NCBI GenBank assembly: GCA_910587625.1
Contig: CAJUMW010000001.1
Coordinates: 96,236 to 121,998, forward strand
Origin: an uncultured Christensenellaceae bacterium
GTDB lineage: Bacteria > Bacillota > Clostridia > Christensenellales > Borkfalkiaceae
Length of the DNA stretch: 25,763 nt
Direction: 5' to 3'
Below the pieces are notes generated by a model. That model searched no databases and had not been told where the DNA came from. It was given only the letters and a program-made list of their open reading frames with translations. The stretch's first letter is position 1. Each line of letters opens with the position of its first letter. Positions 14,981 to 22,704 of the stretch are shown piece after piece. A program made the position numbers and the translations under genes.

Positions 14981-15514
14981 ATGAACGCGGTATTTAGTCA
15001 ATTTGATAATTTTTATGTTACCGTAAAGAGCGACAGGGTCAAAGAAGTTTGTAAAATGTACGCTTCGCTCGGGTGGAAGCTAATTGAAAACAGCCCCCAT
15101 TCGAGGTATTTTAACGAGCGCAATTTAACTTTCAGCCGTCCGCACGTTGTCGAGCATAGGGACGAGCTTCATCTTTTGCAAGTTTATCTTGACGGCGCCA
15201 TTGATAAGATAGGCAAATTACAGTCAAACCCTTGCCCCGTAACAACGGCGCTTATGGTTTCGGTGGGGCTTGCCTGCCTGTTTTTAATTGTCTGCGGCGC
15301 ACTGCTTTCTGTATTTTGGCAAAGCACCTATTTTATTACGGGCATTGTATATTCCTCGCTCGGCGGAGCTTTGCTTATATTACACGGTGTGTTGTTTATA
15401 AAAATTTACGCCCGGGAAAAGACTAAATCGCAGCTTAAAATTTTAGAGCTTTCGGATAGATTGAATTCTATTTGCGAGATGGGCGCAAGGCTTACGGGTG
15501 GCGCCGATGAATAA
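14981..15514 (+). CDS. Unknown protein with two transmembrane segments
   Basis: I do not recognise this 177-residue protein. A soluble N-terminal part (1 to about 80) contains FYVTVKSDRVKEVCKMYASLGWKL, and is followed by two hydrophobic helices (about 85-108 and 114-137). A basic, helical C-terminal tail (about 138-177) contains KTKSQLKILELSDRLNSI. Both ends are probably cytoplasmic. There is no ribosome binding site before ATG 14981; an extended -10 right upstream suggests a leaderless mRNA. Its last codons overlap the start of cardiolipin synthase by eight bases, so the two are probably translationally coupled. A membrane-lipid-related or Cls-accessory role is a guess from position only. 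Confidence 0.75.
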   Translation: MNAVFSQFDNFYVTVKSDRVKEVCKMYASLGWKLIENSPHSRYFNERNLTFSRPHVVEHRDELHLLQVYLDGAIDKIGKLQSNPCPVTTALMVSVGLACLFLIVCGALLSVFWQSTYFITGIVYSSLGGALLILHGVLFIKIYAREKTKSQLKILELSDRLNSICEMGARLTGGADE

Positions 15515-17081
15515 AAAAATAGTAAAAAAAATCAAAGGTACGCGTTCCCCGGATTCCCGACTTGTGAAAATACGCACCGAGGGCAGAGGCTGGGGTATTT
15601 TAAAGACGGGCGTAGCCGCGTTGTTTATACTAGTTCAGCTCGGTATTTTTATACTTTTGTACCTCGGCTTTGCCTATTCTATCGGCTGGTATTTAATACT
15701 TTCGGCGGTACTCAGCGGACTGTGCGTAATAAGCGTAATATCAAGCTATAAAACGGGCACTACAAAGGTTGTTTGGGTGTTGTTTTTAACCGTTTGCTTC
15801 TCGTTCGGTTATATCGGATATTTGATGTCCAGCGAGTACGTCTTTTTCGGTCTGGCAAAACGGCGTTACGGATGTATATTTGCCCGCAGCGAAAAGTTTA
15901 TAGGCGACAACGTAATTGACGAAAAGTTGCCTCTATCTGTCAAGCACGACGCAAATTTTTTGTGGAATACGGGCAAATTCAAATTATATAACGATACGCT
16001 TTTGAATTATTTTCCCTCGGGCGTGTCAATGTTTGACGACGTAATTGCCGAAATTTCCGCGGCAAAGAGCTTTGTTTTTATCGAGTTTTTTATAATTTCG
16101 GACGGAAAACTGCTCAACCGTATCTTTGAAATTTTGTCCGAAAAGGTGGCGCAGGGCGTCGACGTAAGAATTATTGCCGACGGTATAGGCAGCCACGGCA
16201 CGCTCTCTTTCGGTATGCGGCGCAAAATGAAAAAAGCCGGCATAAAGCTTAAATTTTTCAACAGGATACAGGCTCGGTTTACTTTTGCCCTCAATTTACG
16301 CGACCACAGAAAAATTATAGTAGTCGACGGAAAATGCGGATATGTGGGCGGTTGCAATCTTGCCGACGAATATATCAACGCCAAGCGTATGTACGGCTAT
16401 TGGAAGGACGTCGGGCTTAAACTCAGCGGTAAGGCAGTAGACGCGCTTACATTGCAGTTCTTGCGTCAGTGGGAGTTTGTGACAAGGCGCTCTTGTGAGT
16501 ACGAAGCTTATTTTAACCGCTATGATAAGTTTTCAAGCGACGCGGCGGTAATTCCGTATGTCGACGGCAAGGATTATGTAAGCGCAATCGGAAAGGGCGT
16601 TTACGACACTATAATTTCGGGCGCAAGGGAAAAGCTGTATATCATGACGCCCTATCTCGTGCCCGACGAGCAGACGTTCAGCGCAATAGCCGAAAAGGCG
16701 CTTGCCGGCGTGGACGTGCGCATAGTTATACCCGACGTGCCGGATAAAGGCTATGTATATCTTGTTACCTTGGATTATGCCGAACGGCTTGCCGAAACGG
16801 GGGTAAAGGTCTATAAAATGCGCAACGCCTTTGTGCATGCAAAGCTTATGCTCAACGAAAATTGCGCTTCGGTAAGCTCGGTCAATATCGATTTGCGAAG
16901 TTATTACAACCAATTTGAAAACGGCGTTTACACCAACGACGTAAATGTTTTAAAGGATATTGAAGGCGATTTTAGCTTTGTGTTCGGCGCGTCGGACACA
17001 GTCGAGAACGACGCGGTAAATAAGCATCATTTAAGAAGGTTTATTGCAAGTATCTTAAAGCTATTTGCGCCGCTAATGTAA
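15507..17081 (+). CDS. cls: Cardiolipin synthase (phospholipase D family)
   Basis: This 524-residue membrane enzyme condenses two phosphatidylglycerols to cardiolipin and glycerol. Hydrophobic helices lie at about 35-55, 57-75 and 85-107, followed by two PLD domains. HKD motif 1 is complete (H267-R-K-x4-D274 in DHRKIIVVD, then GGCNLADEY). Motif 2 reads FVHAKLMLNEN: H444 and K446 are present but the expected Asp is Glu451, and the following GSxN is SSVN. I chose ATG 15507, with GGGTGG about five bases upstream; an in-frame GTG at 15498 would add three residues. The start overlaps the unknown two-TM gene. A strong terminator follows the stop. Confidence 0.93.
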   Translation: MNKKIVKKIKGTRSPDSRLVKIRTEGRGWGILKTGVAALFILVQLGIFILLYLGFAYSIGWYLILSAVLSGLCVISVISSYKTGTTKVVWVLFLTVCFSFGYIGYLMSSEYVFFGLAKRRYGCIFARSEKFIGDNVIDEKLPLSVKHDANFLWNTGKFKLYNDTLLNYFPSGVSMFDDVIAEISAAKSFVFIEFFIISDGKLLNRIFEILSEKVAQGVDVRIIADGIGSHGTLSFGMRRKMKKAGIKLKFFNRIQARFTFALNLRDHRKIIVVDGKCGYVGGCNLADEYINAKRMYGYWKDVGLKLSGKAVDALTLQFLRQWEFVTRRSCEYEAYFNRYDKFSSDAAVIPYVDGKDYVSAIGKGVYDTIISGAREKLYIMTPYLVPDEQTFSAIAEKALAGVDVRIVIPDVPDKGYVYLVTLDYAERLAETGVKVYKMRNAFVHAKLMLNENCASVSSVNIDLRSYYNQFENGVYTNDVNVLKDIEGDFSFVFGASDTVENDAVNKHHLRRFIASILKLFAPLM

Positions 17082-17111
17082 AAAGCGCGGACTTTTAAGT
17101 CTGCGCTTTTA
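17082..17111. terminator. Bidirectional terminator between cls and the ABC importer operon
   Basis: AAAAGCGCGGACT (17082-17094) pairs with AGTCTGCGCTTTT (17099-17111) with one G-T pair and a 4-base loop. A and T tracts on the two sides give a U-rich end in either direction, suiting the convergent genes. Confidence 0.9.
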
Positions 17112-17113
17112 GT

Positions 17114-18019
17114 TTAAACAGATAAAACTCTCGATAAAAAGTCTTTAAGTCTTGGATTGTTCGGCGCGCCGAAAATTTGGTCGGGCGTGCCCTGTTTTTC
17201 TATTTTTCCTCCGTCCATAAACAGAACGCGTGTGGAAACTTCGCGTGCAAACGCCATTTCGTGCGTGACAATCACCATAGTCATACCCTCGTCTGCAAGC
17301 TCCTTTATAAGCGCAAGCACTTCCCCGACCATTTCGGGGTCTAATGCGGAAGTGGGTTCGTCAAACAGCATAACTTTCGGGTTCATTGCAAGCGCGCGAG
17401 CTATCGCAATGCGCTGGCGTTGACCGCCTGACAGGGTGGAGGGGTAAACGTTTGCCTTTTCTTCGAGCCCTATGCGCTTCAACAGCCGCATAGCGTTCTC
17501 TTCGGCGTTCTTTTTTATGGTTTTTTTGTCTGTTTTAACGGGCAATATTTCAACTTTTTTGTCTTTGGGTTTAAATAGGTTTTTCAGCTTTATAAAAAAG
17601 TTTTTGCGCTTTATTTTCTTTAAATCATGCAATTCAACGCGTATGGGCGCAAACGTTATGTTTTTAAGCACATTCATATTGTTGAACAAATTGAATGATT
17701 GAAATACCATACCTATATGCCTGCGTTGTATATTTATATCCACATTTAAATCGCAAAGATTATTGCCTTCGAAAAACACATATCCGTCCGTGGGGTCTTC
17801 AAGCACGTTCAAACAGCGTAAAAACGTGCTTTTGCCGCTGCCGGAGGGCCCTATTACGGCAATTTTTTCTCCTTGGTAAATTTTTTCCGATATGTCGTCA
17901 AGTACCTTCAATTGTCCGTACTCTTTCGAAAGATGCTGCACTTCCAAAAGCGCTTTTTCGTCGTAAGGCTCTACGGGCGTGTTGCGCTTGTTTAAAAATT
18001 TGGGTTTAGCGTTTTTCAC
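17114..18019 (-). CDS. Polar amino-acid ABC transporter, ATP-binding protein
   Basis: This 301-residue ATPase is of the GlnQ/HisP type (family length about 240-255). Motifs: Walker A GPSGSGKS (57-64), Q-loop Q107 in GMVFQSFNLF, signature LSGGQ (196-200), Walker B VMLFDEP (216-222), and the switch His in VIVTHEMAFAREV. Two additions stand out: an N-terminal basic extension of about 20 residues, and a roughly 40-residue Lys-rich insert (about 131-170) in the helical subdomain between Q-loop and signature. I chose GTG 18019, with AAGGAG about 11 bases upstream and a 14-base overlap with the permease gene. An in-frame TTG at 18040 would include that ribosome binding site. It would power uptake with the next two genes. 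Confidence 0.93.
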   Translation of the reverse strand: MKNAKPKFLNKRNTPVEPYDEKALLEVQHLSKEYGQLKVLDDISEKIYQGEKIAVIGPSGSGKSTFLRCLNVLEDPTDGYVFFEGNNLCDLNVDINIQRRHIGMVFQSFNLFNNMNVLKNITFAPIRVELHDLKKIKRKNFFIKLKNLFKPKDKKVEILPVKTDKKTIKKNAEENAMRLLKRIGLEEKANVYPSTLSGGQRQRIAIARALAMNPKVMLFDEPTSALDPEMVGEVLALIKELADEGMTMVIVTHEMAFAREVSTRVLFMDGGKIEKQGTPDQIFGAPNNPRLKDFLSRVLSV

Positions 18020-18695
18020 TCTTTTTAAATCTCCTTTCAATAAGCCTTATTATCAGAGTAATTATCAATATTATAACAAAATAGATTATCGCAAGCGCAA
18101 TGTAGGGTATAAAATATTCAAATGTGGAGTCTGCTATTGCCTTAAACGCCCTTGTAAGGTCGGAAAGCCCGACAACGCTGACTATTGAAGTTTCCTTTAA
18201 GAGGGATATAAATTCATTTCCGATTGTTGGTACAACGTTCTTTACCGCCTGCGGCAAAATTATATGAATCATTGTCAAGGGGTAGCTAAGCCCTAGCGAA
18301 CGTCCGGCTTCAAATTGTCCCTTATCCACGGAATTAATTCCGCTTCTTATAATTTCTGCCATATATGCCGCGCTGTTCAAGCCGAAAATTAGCGAAACTT
18401 CTATTACGGGCGGAATATTTACGCCTATAAACACCGCAAAATGCAGCAACAGCAGCTGTACCATCATAGGCGTGCCGCGGAATATTGCAATATATAGGTC
18501 GGCTATTCTTTTAAACACCGTTACCGCAAAATTTTTTGACGGAAGCATCTTTATTACCGAAAGAACGCATCCGAGCAAAAATCCCAACAAAAGACCAAAC
18601 ACGGCAATAATTGCCGTGTTTAAAAATCCCGTGAATACCGATTCAAGCGTTCCGGGGGTTATAAACCTGTTCCAGAAAATTTCAAAATTGCTCAT
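18006..18695 (-). CDS. Polar amino-acid ABC transporter, permease
   Basis: This 229-residue inner-membrane permease belongs to the HisM/GlnP family and has about five hydrophobic helices. The conserved RGTPMMVQL block is near 74-82. The EAA loop that contacts the ATPase is seen as GQFEAGRSLGLSYPLTMIHIILPQA near 126-150. NEFISLLKETSIVSVVG follows near 160-176. It starts two bases after the binding-protein stop and overlaps the ATPase gene by 14 bases. Only one permease gene is present, so the channel is probably a homodimer. Amino acid specificity cannot be read from the sequence. Confidence 0.95.
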   Translation of the reverse strand: MSNFEIFWNRFITPGTLESVFTGFLNTAIIAVFGLLLGFLLGCVLSVIKMLPSKNFAVTVFKRIADLYIAIFRGTPMMVQLLLLHFAVFIGVNIPPVIEVSLIFGLNSAAYMAEIIRSGINSVDKGQFEAGRSLGLSYPLTMIHIILPQAVKNVVPTIGNEFISLLKETSIVSVVGLSDLTRAFKAIADSTFEYFIPYIALAIIYFVIILIITLIIRLIERRFKKSEKR

Positions 18696-18697
18696 AA

Positions 18698-19546
18698 TTA
18701 TTTATTGATACTCTTTGTAATCATAATTGAGGGCTGTTTGTCGAGAATTACTGCGTTTATCTTGCCGTTTTTAAGGTCCATCATTGCAAGCGCGCCTGTG
18801 TTGTACGCCTTTGTAGTCAGGTTGGTAAATCCGTCGTAACCGAAATCCGCGTCTCCGTTCGAGTACATATACCCCGTCGTTCCTGCCTGCGTGCCTATAA
18901 TAAAGTTTTTTTGTTGAGCTTTCAAAATATCTTCGACTTCTTCAACGGTGGTGCAATTGTCAAACGTTGAATCGCTTTCCAAAACGGTAATTACCTGTGC
19001 GGAAGTGTAGTAGCCCGTTGCAAAATTCACCTGTTCTTTTCGCGTATCGTTTACTGTAATTCCCGCCATTCCCACGGCGCTTTGACCGGATTGTACGCTG
19101 GGTATTATCGCGTCGAAATCCATATCCGCAATAAACAACGTCTTATTGAGTTTTTGTGCGATGTTGTATGCAATTTCAATGTCCACACCCACAAACTCGT
19201 TGTTTTCGTTTATGGACTCGAAAGGGGGGAAGTACGCGTTGGTTGCCACAACAAAATCCCCGTCCTTTGCGGTTGAGGTTGCGTTTTTATATGTAAAGTC
19301 CGACTTGCCGTCGAAATATGAATTTATCAATTCATCAAGCGAACCGTCGGCTTTCCATTCTGCAAGAAACCCGTTTATTTGCGCGAGAAGTTCGTTGTTG
19401 TCCTTTGAAACCGCAAAAGCGTATTCCTCGCTTGTAAGCTCTATATTTTTTACTGTAAGCTTTTCTGCGCTACTGCAAGCAACGGCGGAAAATACGGTGG
19501 CAACTGCAAGCGTCGCAGCAGTACAAGCAATAATACGTTTTTTCAT
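18698..19546 (-). CDS. Amino-acid ABC transporter substrate-binding lipoprotein, apparently circularly permuted
   Basis: This 282-residue protein has a signal peptide (about 1-23) ending in FSAVAC, with Cys24 as likely lipidation site. The order of the family-3 binding-protein segments is unusual. Residues about 30-80 (KNIELTSEEYAFAVSKDN to DGSLDELINSYF) correspond to the segment that normally ends these proteins. A short linker follows. Residues about 97-282 then give the usual start (FVVATNAYFPPFESINENNE, GVDIEIAYNIAQKL) through to INAVILDKQPSIMITKSINK, where normal proteins would run on into LTSEEYAFAV-type sequence. The permease starts two bases after the stop, so no C-terminal remainder exists. 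Ligand unknown. GGGG precedes the ATG. Confidence 0.9.
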   Translation of the reverse strand: MKKRIIACTAATLAVATVFSAVACSSAEKLTVKNIELTSEEYAFAVSKDNNELLAQINGFLAEWKADGSLDELINSYFDGKSDFTYKNATSTAKDGDFVVATNAYFPPFESINENNEFVGVDIEIAYNIAQKLNKTLFIADMDFDAIIPSVQSGQSAVGMAGITVNDTRKEQVNFATGYYTSAQVITVLESDSTFDNCTTVEEVEDILKAQQKNFIIGTQAGTTGYMYSNGDADFGYDGFTNLTTKAYNTGALAMMDLKNGKINAVILDKQPSIMITKSINK

Positions 19547-19583
19547 AATTATACCCCAATATTAATATTTATTCATTTAATCC

Positions 19584-19612
19584 ATAATAGCACCGAGCAA
19601 AAAAATATGCAA
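19584..19612 (-). promoter_or_regulatory. Promoter of the amino-acid ABC importer operon
   Basis: Read on the minus strand: TTGCAT (19607-19612), a 17-base spacer and TATTAT (19584-19589) preceded by TGC as an extended -10. The leader is about 30 bases with no evident riboswitch. Confidence 0.65.
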
Positions 19613-19874
19613 CAACCTTTAAAAAATCAATTATATTTATTAATTTTTGTGAATAAATTTACATATTATGTCATAATTTAACACGAAATATGAATAAAAT
19701 AATTAATATTCGGCAATTTTGTATATTTGATTGGATTATTTGCGGTCTATGGCAAGTACTTTTAATTTTATACATTTTATATTCATTATACTTAAAGTGG
19801 TTCGGTGATAAATATGTGGAAATGTGAAAATTGGAAAAAAGTTTAAAAAACAGCAATCATTTTTGATTTAACTA
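19613..19874. other. AT-rich divergent intergenic stretch
   Basis: This is the middle of the 381-base gap between the ABC importer and V-ATPase operons. It is very AT-rich. I see no ORF worth keeping and no RNA gene, only a small AATCA-TTTT-TGATT inverted repeat (19855-19868). Confidence 0.5.
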
Positions 19875-19903
19875 TTGCAAATTTTACCAATTTGTGGTAA
19901 AAT
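19875..19903 (+). promoter_or_regulatory. Promoter of the V-ATPase operon with embedded operator-like palindrome
   Basis: TTGCAA (19875-19880), a 17-base spacer and TAAAAT (19898-19903) preceded by TGG as an extended -10. Inside it, TTTTACCA (19882-19889) and TGGTAAAA (19895-19902) form a perfect 8-bp inverted repeat with a 5-base spacer. The repeat covers most of the spacer and the -10, so a bound dimeric repressor would block RNA polymerase. Confidence 0.7.
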
Positions 19904-19927
19904 ATTACAAAACGAGCGGAGTGTGAG

Positions 19928-20245
19928 ATGGACGACATAATAAAACTTATTCGGGACGCCGAAAGCGAGGCTTTAAAAATAAAGGAAGAGGCTGCGACTC
20001 GGGCGGTTTATATTGCCGAAAACGCCGAGGTCGAAGCAAATAAAATATTAAAAATATGCGATGAAAAGTGTGCCGTCTTACGCGAAACGGAAATAAACAG
20101 GGCAGAAAAAGAGGGGGCAAGCGAGTACAACAACGCTATTCAAAGCGAAAAGCAAAGCTCGCGCGCGTATGCCGATGAAATACTTAAAAAGAACGTCGGC
20201 GCTGCCGACGAAATTGTCCGGAGGGTTTTAAGTGGCAGTCGCTGA
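19928..20245 (+). CDS. ntpF: V-type ATPase peripheral stalk subunit G/H
   Basis: This 105-residue, almost entirely helical, Glu/Lys/Ala-rich protein (IRDAESEALKIKEEAATRA, NAEVEANKIL) is typical of the peripheral-stalk G/H subunit (NtpF in Enterococcus, AhaH in archaea). It pairs with subunit E as a coiled-coil stator between the catalytic head and subunit I. It is the first gene of the operon, matching ntpFIKECGABD order. ATG 19928 has GCGGAG upstream. The identity is supported mostly by composition, size and position. It overlaps ntpI by 14 bases. Confidence 0.85.
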   Translation: MDDIIKLIRDAESEALKIKEEAATRAVYIAENAEVEANKILKICDEKCAVLRETEINRAEKEGASEYNNAIQSEKQSSRAYADEILKKNVGAADEIVRRVLSGSR

Positions 20246-22217
20246 AATGCGTAAGCTCAATTTAATAGCAATGGCTTACGACAGGGACGCGCTTTTAAAC
20301 GCACTTCAAAAGACGGGCGCAACCGAGATTAAGCAACAGGCGGAAACGGAAAATACCGCTCCGCTTGTTTTGTCGTATGAAAATCTTCAAAACTATCTCG
20401 GTGAAGTCGAGTCGGCGCTTTTTACGCTCACTTCGGAAATGGAAGCTTACAATGCCGCGCATAAAATTAAAAGCGATATTTTAAATGACGGGTTCGAGGT
20501 GTCTTACGAGGCGTTTATGGGCGCGCACTCTCTCAAGGGGGTAGCGGACGAAACCGTCGCGCAAATTTCAAAGCTTGCCGACGAAAAAAAGAAGCTTTTG
20601 AACGAACAGTCAAAGCTTGAAAAGGAAATTATTTCGGCGGAAATTTATTCTCAACTAAAAATTCCTTTCTCCGATTTTTCCGACACCAAGCACGTCAAAA
20701 TAAAGCTCGGCATAATTCCCGTTTCCGAGTTGGATAATTTAAAAAAATGCGTTTGCGTCGACGAGCTTTGCGAGGTCGGCACAATAAACGTGGGGTTTGA
20801 GTACGCGCTTATATGGGTCGTTTGGCATAAAACCTGCGACTGTGAGTCGGCTTTAAGCTCGTCAGGCTTTGTTTCCTGCCCGTACAGGCAGGGCACGGGA
20901 GAAGAGCTATACAATAATTTAAAATGCCGCTCGCAGGAGATTAGCGTAAGACTGAGTCAAATTTCCGACGAGTTTGTGTCGCTCGGCGACAGGGTGCAAA
21001 ACCTTAAAATTTACTGCGACTATCTCTCGTTCGAGCTTGAAAAATTGACCGTTTCGGAAAAATTCAGGGTGACAAACGCAACCTTCTTACTTGAAGCGTA
21101 CGTTCCCAAGGAGGCGGAAAGCGCTGTTTCAAGCACGATTGACGGGGTTTCGTCGGCTATTTTTTACGAGTTTTCCGACCCTGACGAAAGCGAAATGCCG
21201 CCCACGCTGTACAAGAATAATAAGGTAGTGCAAAACTTTGAAACAATAACAAACATGTACTCTCCCGTCAACGCCAAGGAGTTTGACCCAAATACAATAA
21301 TGGCGTTCTTTTACAGTCTGTTTCTCGGTTTTATAATGGGTGACGTCGGCTACGGAATTTTAATGTTTCTCGGCGGCGGATTTATATATATAAAAAAACG
21401 GCGCGAGGACGGCGGCTTCAAAAGGCTTTCGGGTGTGTTTGCAATCGGCGGTATCTTTGCCATATTATGGGGTCTATTGCTAAATTCCTTCTTCGGGCTG
21501 ACGTTTATGTTCCCGACTTCCGTAATTCCCGACGTGCAGGAAAGCCGTTGGTCGCTTATGGGTATTTCCATACCCTCCGTGCTTTTGATAAGTCTTGAAA
21601 TAGGCGTCGTTCACATTATGTTCGGCTATATCTGTAAGGCTATTCAATGTATGCGCCGCGGCTATTTTTGGGACGGAATGCTTGACGGCTTTGTATGGGC
21701 TGTGTTTTCCATAGGCGCATTTCTGGCAATAATAGGCTTAATCGAGGACGCCAATGTGCCGCAACTTGCCTATATTGGGGGGGCAATGGTAGGCGCAAGC
21801 CTTGTTGTTGCCGTTTTAACGGCGGGCAGAAAGGAAAAACTTTTGGGTAAATTTACAAAGGGGTTCGGCGCGGTTTACGGAATAATAAACTATGTTTCGG
21901 ATATATTGAGCTACGCGCGCCTATACGGACTTATGCTTTCGGGCGCGGTCGTTGCAAAAATCGTTTCGGATTATTCTATCGGCTTTATTACGGGCGGCAA
22001 CGTCGCGTTCATAATGCTCGGCGTCGTTCTAATGGTAGTGGGGCATATCTTCAACCTTGCCATAGGTCTGTTGGGCGCGTACATTCACGACGCAAGGTTG
22101 CAATATGTTGAATTTTACGGTAAGTTTTACGAGGGAGAGGGAAAGCTTTTCGCGCCCCTCGGTTCGAACAATAAATATACAAAATTGGCAAATCCCGTCG
22201 CAAAATCGGCGGATTGA
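20232..22217 (+). CDS. ntpI: V-type ATPase subunit I (a subunit)
   Basis: This 661-residue protein has a cytoplasmic stalk-binding half (1 to about 350, starting MAVAEMRKLNLIA) and a membrane half with about seven or eight helices from FFYSLFLGFIMGDVGYGILMF (about 358) onward. The conserved LSYARLYGLMLSG contains Arg563, in the region of the arginine that contacts the rotor carboxylate. It forms the half-channels for ion passage beside the K ring. The GTG start at 20232 is supported by CGGAGGG (20219-20225) six bases upstream and by the conserved N-terminus. It overlaps ntpF by 14 bases. Confidence 0.96.
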   Translation: MAVAEMRKLNLIAMAYDRDALLNALQKTGATEIKQQAETENTAPLVLSYENLQNYLGEVESALFTLTSEMEAYNAAHKIKSDILNDGFEVSYEAFMGAHSLKGVADETVAQISKLADEKKKLLNEQSKLEKEIISAEIYSQLKIPFSDFSDTKHVKIKLGIIPVSELDNLKKCVCVDELCEVGTINVGFEYALIWVVWHKTCDCESALSSSGFVSCPYRQGTGEELYNNLKCRSQEISVRLSQISDEFVSLGDRVQNLKIYCDYLSFELEKLTVSEKFRVTNATFLLEAYVPKEAESAVSSTIDGVSSAIFYEFSDPDESEMPPTLYKNNKVVQNFETITNMYSPVNAKEFDPNTIMAFFYSLFLGFIMGDVGYGILMFLGGGFIYIKKRREDGGFKRLSGVFAIGGIFAILWGLLLNSFFGLTFMFPTSVIPDVQESRWSLMGISIPSVLLISLEIGVVHIMFGYICKAIQCMRRGYFWDGMLDGFVWAVFSIGAFLAIIGLIEDANVPQLAYIGGAMVGASLVVAVLTAGRKEKLLGKFTKGFGAVYGIINYVSDILSYARLYGLMLSGAVVAKIVSDYSIGFITGGNVAFIMLGVVLMVVGHIFNLAIGLLGAYIHDARLQYVEFYGKFYEGEGKLFAPLGSNNKYTKLANPVAKSAD

Positions 22218-22251
22218 TAATTAAAATTTAAAACATTTTCGGAGGTTTTTT

Positions 22252-22701
22252 ATGACAACGGGTTCCGTTATCGGCATCATCGGAATTGCGCTCTGCGTAC
22301 TTTTGTGCGGCGTAGGTTCTGCAATCGGTCTGTACAAGACCAGCAGCGCGGCTGCGGGAGTTCTGGGCGAAAATCCCAACAAGTTCGGTAAAGTATTGGT
22401 ATTGGTGCTTTTACCGGCTACGCAGGGTTTGTACGGCTTTGTTATCGGCATCATCGCTTCCGGTAACGTAGCTGCGCTCGAAACGGTTGAACAGGGCTGG
22501 GCGCTGTTCGGCGCAGTTATGCCTATGGCATTTTCCGGTCTTATCACGGGCATTTTTCAGGGCAAATCGGCTGTAAACTGTATCTATGCGGTTGGCAAGC
22601 AGGACTCGCTCGGCGGTAAATTGCTGCTCTACCCCGCAATGATAGAGTTCTATGCAATTCTCGGCTTTATCATTTCCATAATGATGTCAAGTTTGGTTTA
22701 A
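22252..22701 (+). CDS. ntpK: V-type ATPase proteolipid subunit K (rotor ring)
   Basis: This 149-residue protein has four transmembrane helices made of two fused hairpins, as in E. hirae NtpK (about 156 residues). It forms the rotor ring. The sodium ligands of NtpK (L61, T64, Q65, Q110, E139, plus Y68) have direct counterparts: L54, T57, Q58 and Y61 in LLPATQGLYGFV, Q103 in GIFQGK, and E132 in PAMIEFYAILGF. The first hairpin lacks a carboxylate, as in NtpK, so each subunit carries one ion. This points to sodium rather than proton pumping. CGGAGG lies upstream of the ATG, 34 bases after ntpI. Confidence 0.96.
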   Translation: MTTGSVIGIIGIALCVLLCGVGSAIGLYKTSSAAAGVLGENPNKFGKVLVLVLLPATQGLYGFVIGIIASGNVAALETVEQGWALFGAVMPMAFSGLITGIFQGKSAVNCIYAVGKQDSLGGKLLLYPAMIEFYAILGFIISIMMSSLV

Positions 22702-22704
22702 TTT

